From Spartobacteria bacterium (GTDB taxonomy: Bacteria > Verrucomicrobiota > Verrucomicrobiia > Chthoniobacterales > Chthoniobacteraceae), in the NCBI GenBank assembly GCA_021324395.1, contig JAJPJG010000017.1, forward strand, positions 124,001-188,000: a stretch of 64,000 nt of DNA, given 5' to 3'. Under the pieces are notes generated by a model. It saw only the letters and a program-made list of their open reading frames with translations, was not told the origin of the DNA and searched no databases. Shown here one piece after another: positions 62,115 to 64,000 of the stretch (position 1 is the stretch's first letter; each line of letters opens with the position of its first letter). The translations under genes were made by a program, and so were the position numbers.

Positions 62115-63122
62115 ATGAAAGCGTCGGCGAAGATTCGGCTCACGATTTACGCATTCGGTTTTGCCGGTGCGGCGCTTTTCACCGTGCTGGTCGCGCGGCA
62201 GGGATTCGCCGCGGTCGGCTCGGCAATCGAGACGGCGCGCTGGGCGATTCTCGGCGTCATCGCGTTTCATCTGCTGTCGCTTTTTTGCGATGGCATCGCG
62301 TGGTGGGCGCTATTTCCAAATGAAAACCGCCCGCGTCTGCTGAGTCTCTACTGGATGCGCTGGATCGGCGAATCGATCAGCAATCTCGTGCCCTCCGCGC
62401 AGGTCGGCGGCGACATCGTCCGTGCGCGGCTCGCGGCGATTCTTTACGGCACGCCGTTGCCGATTGCCGCTGGCACCGTGCTCGCCGACATCACGCTCGG
62501 TGTGTTTACGCAAATCGTCTTCACGCTGCTCGGGCTCGGATTGCTGGTGAACGCGACCGGACACACAAACATGGTCGGGCCGATCCTGCTCGGCGCGGCG
62601 GTCGGCGTGTTTGCGATTGGCGGATTTTACGTGGTGCAACGGCTCGGGATGTTCCGGCTAATCGGTCTCATCGTGTCGAAGCTGGCGAGTTCGCCCGACT
62701 GGCATTCGCTCGTGACAAGCGGCGAAACGCTCGACCAAACCGTGCGCGCAATTTACTCGCGCATCTCCGGCGTCGTGGTCTGCTGCTCGATCACGCTGGT
62801 GTCGCTCTGCGTCGCATCGGCGGAAGTCTGGATCGTTCTTTACGTGCTCGGCATTCACGCGACGTTTGCGACGGGGCTCATTTTGCAAAGCGTCTCAATG
62901 GGCATTCGTTCCGCGCTGTTTCCCGTGCCGGGCGCGATCGGCGTCCAGGAAAGCGGCTATCTCGTCGTCGGCAATTTGCTCGGCATTCCCGGCGACACCG
63001 CGCTCGCCCTTTCCCTCATCTCACGCGTCCGCGAGCTCGCGCTCGGCATTCCCGGGCTCGTCGTCTGGCAGCTCGTGGAAGGCAGGCGCTTGTGGCGCGC
63101 GCGCCTCGCGGGCACGCGCTGA
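62115..63122 (+). CDS. HpnL/lysylphosphatidylglycerol synthase-type membrane protein (UPF0104)
   Basis: A 335-residue polytopic protein with about eight helices, matching the LPG-synthase transmembrane-region family (flippase-like, includes HpnL). The conserved region SISNLVPSAQVGGDIVRA (about 86-103) and the C-terminal PVPGAIGVQESGYLVVG are typical. Its role is probably moving or organising a lipid or hopanoid; no hopanoid gene is linked in this window. ATG 62115 is chosen. Its last 166 bases overlap the convergent kinase-like gene. Confidence 0.83.
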   Translation: MKASAKIRLTIYAFGFAGAALFTVLVARQGFAAVGSAIETARWAILGVIAFHLLSLFCDGIAWWALFPNENRPRLLSLYWMRWIGESISNLVPSAQVGGDIVRARLAAILYGTPLPIAAGTVLADITLGVFTQIVFTLLGLGLLVNATGHTNMVGPILLGAAVGVFAIGGFYVVQRLGMFRLIGLIVSKLASSPDWHSLVTSGETLDQTVRAIYSRISGVVVCCSITLVSLCVASAEVWIVLYVLGIHATFATGLILQSVSMGIRSALFPVPGAIGVQESGYLVVGNLLGIPGDTALALSLISRVRELALGIPGLVVWQLVEGRRLWRARLAGTR

Positions 63123-63943
63123 ATCCGCAGCAACTGCAGCACGCGCCGGAGCTGCTCGAGCCGGCGATTGACTTTCGCCGTCCGCGCGAAATTAATGCGC
63201 ACATTCCACCAGATGCGCGCGAGTCCGCCGGGAATCACGAGCAACCGCTCGAGCTCGTCGGTCACGCGCTGGTCGCCGTAGGCATCCAGAAAACAGATCG
63301 CGAATGGCAGCCATTGTCGCGCCGGCACGATGCCGATCATGTCGAGCAGAAACACGAGCACGTCGTCCGCGTGCCGCACCCGCGCGGAAAGCGAGCGGTC
63401 GTGCGCGAGCTCGAAATCGATGAGGCGTATTTTTCCGCTCGCGCTGTCGTAGATGAAGTTCGGCATGCTCGCATCGCCGTGCGACCACGGCCCGCGAAAA
63501 TAGCTGCTATGGAAGGAATGCGCGCGGCGCAGTTCCCTGCCCGCAGCTTCGAGCATCGCGCGAACGAGAGTGCCGTGCTTCATGTGATTCCAGAGGCTCT
63601 CGCCGGGCACTTTGTCGGCGCAGACGGTGTTTACGCCATCAGGCGATGCGGTGAATTCCGGCTCGTTTAACATGCGGAAGCAATCGATTTCCCAGCGCTG
63701 CCAGTCCGCGACTTTGCTGAAAAAACGGATCGGAATATCGGCGAGCCCGAAATACAGATTCGCCGAGTCGCAGATTTGTTCGCTGAGTTCGTGATGCATT
63801 TTTAAAACCACGCGACGCCCGTGCCGCACTTCTTCCTTCACAATATGAATATCCAGCGACTCGACCGCTGCCGTTGCCGCATCGGCCAGGCCGTTTTGCA
63901 GCAGACGTTGGGTAAAAGTCTTCGCGATTTGTGGAATCAGCAT
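62957..63943 (-). CDS. Kinase-fold (Kdo/aminoglycoside-kinase-like) protein
   Basis: A 328-residue protein with a protein-kinase-like fold. The catalytic loop appears as WSHGDASMPNF (HGD-x5-N type) and the metal-binding segment as RLIDFELAHD. This pattern fits lipopolysaccharide Kdo kinase, APH or similar small-molecule kinases. ATG 63943 is chosen; a TTG at 63964 is possible. The last about 55 codons run antisense through the end of the flippase-like gene and are Arg/Ser/Pro-rich, so the true C-terminus may have been lost and replaced by read-through. Confidence 0.7.
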   Translation of the reverse strand: MLIPQIAKTFTQRLLQNGLADAATAAVESLDIHIVKEEVRHGRRVVLKMHHELSEQICDSANLYFGLADIPIRFFSKVADWQRWEIDCFRMLNEPEFTASPDGVNTVCADKVPGESLWNHMKHGTLVRAMLEAAGRELRRAHSFHSSYFRGPWSHGDASMPNFIYDSASGKIRLIDFELAHDRSLSARVRHADDVLVFLLDMIGIVPARQWLPFAICFLDAYGDQRVTDELERLLVIPGGLARIWWNVRINFARTAKVNRRLEQLRRVLQLLRIQRVPARRARHKRLPSTSCQTTSPGMPSASSRTREMRERASAVSPGMPSKLPTTR

Positions 63944-64000
63944 CTCTCGATAATACGAAGGCAAGCGCCACTTTGTGCGTTTGGCGCGGCAAATCTTATT

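Noticed and set aside
61352-62143. N-terminal extension of the outer-membrane protein at 60449
   Set aside because: It is antisense to the PAP2 gene, and a clear signal peptide starts at 61351.

Overview
The window is GC-rich, gene-dense bacterial chromosome. The organism is most likely a heterotrophic member of the Verrucomicrobiota, possibly Chthoniobacterales-like. This is inferred from the alternative complex III/caa3 respiratory cluster, signal-peptide-bearing glycoside hydrolases without SusCD pairs, giant FG-GAP/DUF11 surface proteins, lmo0937-type and DUF1573 proteins, and abundant short palindromic repeats. No rRNA or ribosomal protein gene is present to fix the taxonomy. No transposase, integrase, phage gene or CRISPR array was seen.

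Layout. (1) 1-6266 (+): alternative complex III actB(partial)-C-D-E-F, a small membrane protein, SCO1 and caa3 oxidase subunit II, with mostly overlapping start/stop codons. (2) 6354-9211: an RbsD/FucU-type protein, a GH127 beta-L-arabinofuranosidase and tRNA-Asn(GTT). (3) 15697-9331 (-): a YHYH protein, an MbnP-MbnH-like fusion (copper-site protein joined to a diheme MauG-type enzyme), then oxidase subunits I, III and IV. The oxidase genes are therefore split into two convergent blocks around the GH127/tRNA segment. (4) 15897-25513: a small membrane protein, a CBS-DRTGG family II pyrophosphatase, MoeB-rhodanese, a PAS-only protein, a GT2/membrane-protein pair, and a response regulator/DUF347/histidine kinase operon. 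(5) 25580-31875: polyprenyl-sugar-type membrane glycosyltransferases and a PIG-L deacetylase. (6) 31924-35522: a DegP-type protease with a strong terminator, lysine 2,3-aminomutase, family I pyrophosphatase and a 48-residue lmo0937-type membrane protein.

(7) 35789-42099: a carbohydrate locus with GH43, a gene remnant, GH35 and GH43-like, and a divergent LacI-type regulator. (8) 42100-43687: a gene-poor stretch with 18 tandem copies of a 21-bp palindromic unit, an AT-rich tract, and a fibronectin-III protein ended by a good terminator. (9) 43811-50467: ClC channel-CBS, small exported proteins, DUF1573, ferritin-like, NfeD, SPFH and TrhA/hemolysin III. (10) 50492-60184: an outer-membrane barrel, an unknown protein, a GH30 (beta-1,6-galactanase-like) enzyme and a ~2000-residue exported protein ending in perfect IVASGAGN octapeptide repeats, whose signal peptide lies in a different reading frame. 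(11) 60449-63943: an outer-membrane protein, PAP2 phosphatase, HpnL/LPG-synthase-like flippase and a kinase-fold protein.

Together the genes describe an aerobic, copper-oxidase-dependent cell. Its GH127, GH43, GH35 and GH30 enzymes would suit plant arabinogalactan. The most unusual items are the 21-bp palindrome array, the octapeptide-repeat giant protein with its frameshifted leader, the MbnP-MbnH fusion beside the caa3 oxidase, and a palindromic repeat that supplies the lipoprotein signal of ActE.
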